Assembly: GCF_026262505.1 (NCBI RefSeq)
Contig: NC_067203.1
Location: forward strand, 23,541,411 to 23,605,410
Direction of reading: 5' to 3'
Length of the DNA: 64,000 nucleotides
Origin: Trichomonas vaginalis G3
Lineage: Eukaryota > Parabasalia > Trichomonadida > Trichomonadidae
Under the pieces are notes generated by a model. The model had not been told where the DNA came from, did not search any database, and saw only the letters and a program-made list of their open reading frames with translations. The position numbers were made by a program, and so were the translations under genes. Of the stretch, positions 62,111 through 64,000 are shown one piece after another; the first letter of the stretch is position 1, and each line of letters opens with the position of its first letter.

Positions 62111-62157
62111 CTTTTCTTCATCAATTCCTCTTCACCCTGGAGCTCCTCAGCTTTATA

Positions 62158-63204
62158 TCATTTTAATTGGATTTTTTGAAATCCACCTGCAGTAGGATAA
62201 AGGAGATGTAACTCACGACTAAGAACCTGGCCATATGCTCCATTCCAGGCCAAAACAGATTGCATAGCCACAAACAGATTGAAATACCAATCCTGTTGCT
62301 GCATGGGGCGTCCATATTCCATTTGGAAGACTTGCATCATCACATTTGGATCTGTAAGGACTTTGTCGTTGACAAAATTGGGCCTTGCAGGAGGAACTCC
62401 ATTTGCTACAATGTATCTGGAAGCAAGAGGTTTGTTCATATCCAATGGATAGATTCCTGTTGCTTTAAAAGCATTTTCGATGTTTGTAGCTGTGCAAGAC
62501 ACACTACATGCATCAAGGAAGCTGCGAATCATGATATAGCGCAGTTCTCTGGCGTTCCATACATAATTGATCACCATATGCCCTTGCTGATCGTACCGGA
62601 TAGTCGCCATATCAAACAACTTCTTGAATTGGGCCTTCAAGGGAGAAAAAATCCCAACATCAAGAGGTTGTAAGATATGAGATGTATGGCCTGGGAGAAC
62701 AAGAAGCTCGATATTGAAGGCGCTCAAGAGGCGAACGGCCAAAAAAGAGAGCCTGAATGGATGACCATCTACAATTAGGAGAAAAGGTACCTGGGCATCA
62801 AACACATTCATTTGAGACCTTTCCTCCTGTACTTTGCAGATGAACATGATACAGTATACCATAAAAAGGTATTTGTTCATCCATCCACTCTCGGAGCGAA
62901 CAAAAAAGGCGTCCAGATCTTCCAATTCCGCATCAAGGGTCTTCTTTTGTGGAAGTATCACCATTGGCTTCATAGTTGTACCATCTGCAAAAATGGTACA
63001 GACCCCTGTAAGATGTGGAAGCTGAGACTTTTCAGCGCGAACTGGGCGATTCCGGCCAGCAGTAAGAACTTTATAGCGACGTTTGGAATAGAGCATTGTC
63101 TCGTCCATATTCGCAATAAACTTCTTCCTGCGGGCAAAGTATCTATGCTTGGAGAGGAAAAATTGGCGAATATGGTTTGCGTCACAGGTAGAGCGTCGGA
63201 GCAT
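62158..63204 (-). pseudogene. Pogo/Tigger-like DDE_1 transposase, 5'-truncated
   Basis: 348 residues of the catalytic core, Asp in each key place: FIANMDETMLY (Asp34), LLIVDGHPFRLS (second Asp, with His) and LPGHTSHILQPLDVGIFSPL (third Asp). This is the DDE_1 pattern (Tc1/mariner superfamily, pogo group). The N-terminal helix-turn-helix/CENP-B DNA-binding part that full copies have is missing, so this is a truncated copy or a domesticated core. Its 3' end abuts the satellite. No terminal repeats were identified, so its borders are unknown. Confidence 0.75.
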
Positions 63205-63435
63205 ATCAATAGTTAGTTAGTATACATATCATGGGTACGACGGCACTGCGTTCCACCGTACCCCTGTTATGTGAATTTGACACTTTACGAAACCGTTAAC
63301 GTATATTTTACAACACAAACGACAACACTAACTTAACCTTAAATATTTACAAAACCGTCTGACACATAAACGACTCCACTAACGACTTCACTAATGTTTT
63401 CACAAACGACTTCACTAATGTAAAAATAAACGTTC
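63205..63435. other. Spacer with short hairpin
   Basis: 231 bp. It holds a 7-bp inverted repeat GGGTACG...CGTACCC (63233-63263). Downstream are repeated ACGACTTCACTAA-type strings (63,365-63,420), as in other Polinton spacers. Confidence 0.4.
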
Positions 63436-63756
63436 TCACTTACAAAAGTATTGCAACTCCTCCCATTGCTGTGCTTCATATAACAGCTCATAATCTTCTG
63501 ACTCACTTTCTTCTTCATATAGGTCAAAATCACTGTCATAGTTTATACCTGTAAGTTTTGACAAAGCTAATGAAACACGCTTACCGTTTGTATCGTATGC
63601 TTGTATAAACTTTCCATTATGCTTGTAGTCATAAACGCTCAAACTAACTTTACCCTTTCTCCCTCGTATCTGATAGAATGTATTTTCACGAGGAACGAAG
63701 AACAAGTTCTTGAACTCATGACCGTTGTAGTTTGTTATCTCAATAGTTTTCGTCAT
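63436..63756 (-). CDS. Small Polinton-type accessory protein, element 3
   Basis: 106 residues: MTKTIEITNYNGHEFKNLFF, then VSLSVYDYKHNGKFIQAYDT, NGKRVSLALSKLTGINYDSD and an acidic end (YEEESESEDYELLYEAQQWE). The 'NGKRVSLALSKLTG' turn is AP2/HNH-loop-like. Assigned to a third element because the next 75 bp carry the GTGAGATCTCAC module of element 1. Function unknown. Confidence 0.45.
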   Translation of the reverse strand: MTKTIEITNYNGHEFKNLFFVPRENTFYQIRGRKGKVSLSVYDYKHNGKFIQAYDTNGKRVSLALSKLTGINYDSDFDLYEEESESEDYELLYEAQQWEELQYFCK

Positions 63757-63830
63757 TTATATAAAAATAAACTTAAAAATAAATGATATCACCACCCTCA
63801 CACGTATGAAAACATAGCACAAAAATAAAT

Positions 63831-63893
63831 TTAGGTGAAGTGGTGAGATCTCACCTCTTTTTTCACCTGTTTTTTCACCCTGTTGAATTCATT
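63831..63893 (+). repeat. GTGAGATCTCAC module at window end
   Basis: TTAGGTGAAGTGGTGAGATC, TCACCTC, TTTTTTCACCTGTTTTTTCA, CCCTGTTGAATTC. Same as the copies in element 1 (18.97, 19.65, 21.18, 22.24 kb). Confidence 0.75.
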
Positions 63894-63896
63894 GCT

Positions 63897-64000
63897 TTAT
63901 AACTCTCTTCCTTTCTCCAACTCTTCTAACTTCTTCTTAAGTTCAGCAATGTTGTCCTCATGAAGTTTAATCTTTCTCAAAATTCCTTCTTTATCTAATG
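63897..64000 (-). CDS. Coiled-coil protein C-terminus, partial, element 3
   Basis: Runs off the window. Reads LDKEGILRKIKLHEDNIAEL, KKKLEELEKGREL and stops in TAA. A charged coiled coil, probably the last heptads of a Polinton accessory protein, right after (in DNA order) the GTGAGATCTCAC module. Confidence 0.4.
   Translation of the reverse strand, partial: LDKEGILRKIKLHEDNIAELKKKLEELEKGREL

Noticed and set aside
1-64000. tRNA, rRNA or snRNA genes
   Set aside because: I looked for GTTCRANNC-type B boxes and cloverleaf-like palindromes and found none convincing. A covariance search could overturn this.

Overview
The window looks like nuclear DNA from a parabasalid flagellate (Trichomonas or Tritrichomonas type). 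It is very AT-rich and the host genes show no introns. Host genes include intraflagellar transport protein IFT52, an adenylate-kinase-7-like ciliary protein, and a divergent pair of BspA-like leucine-rich-repeat surface protein genes. Two capsid-bearing Polinton/Maverick-type elements, and part of a third, sit between them. The species itself is inferred.

Layout. 1-8.4 kb is host: a partial discoidin-like gene (-), a LisH-like small protein (+), an ARB2-domain protein with an in-frame stop near its end (+), an armadillo-like protein (-), IFT52 (+), an HP1-like chromo protein (-) and a ubiquitin-like-domain protein (-). 8,421-33,682 is a Polinton with both ends visible. A 6-bp target duplication (GAGATA) and 56-bp inverted repeats with two mismatches, each capped by an A/T homopolymer, bound it. 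It carries adenine DNA methyltransferase, fibre, integrase, protein-primed DNA polymerase, pVI-like protein, packaging ATPase, superfamily-3 helicase, a candidate penton protein, major capsid protein and a coiled-coil protein. It also has a repeat-rich accessory zone (18.3-23.3 kb) with KilA-N/GIY-YIG-type remains. Most of its genes are broken, perhaps two to four dozen breaks overall, but its ends are well kept, so the insertion looks fairly recent.

33.7-35.2 kb is host spacer with a perfect 30-bp hairpin and a broken unrecognised gene. About 35.2-45.0 kb holds a second, different Polinton-like element. It has fibre, capsid-associated proteins, ATPase, an open major capsid gene and duplicated pVI-like genes, but no polymerase or integrase that I can see. 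Its fibre core is nearly the same in DNA as that of the first element, while the capsid genes are very different.

45.0-58.4 kb is host again: a 30-bp tandem repeat, two head-to-head BspA-like genes (both interrupted), a Tubby-like gene, the AK7-like gene, and long AT-rich spacers. 58.4-62.1 kb is a 112-bp repeat running straight into a 3.3-kb satellite of 21-bp units. A truncated pogo/Tigger-like transposase follows (62.2-63.2 kb). From about 63.3 kb to the end is the edge of a third Polinton, recognised by the same GTGAGATCTCAC module that recurs in the accessory zone of the first.
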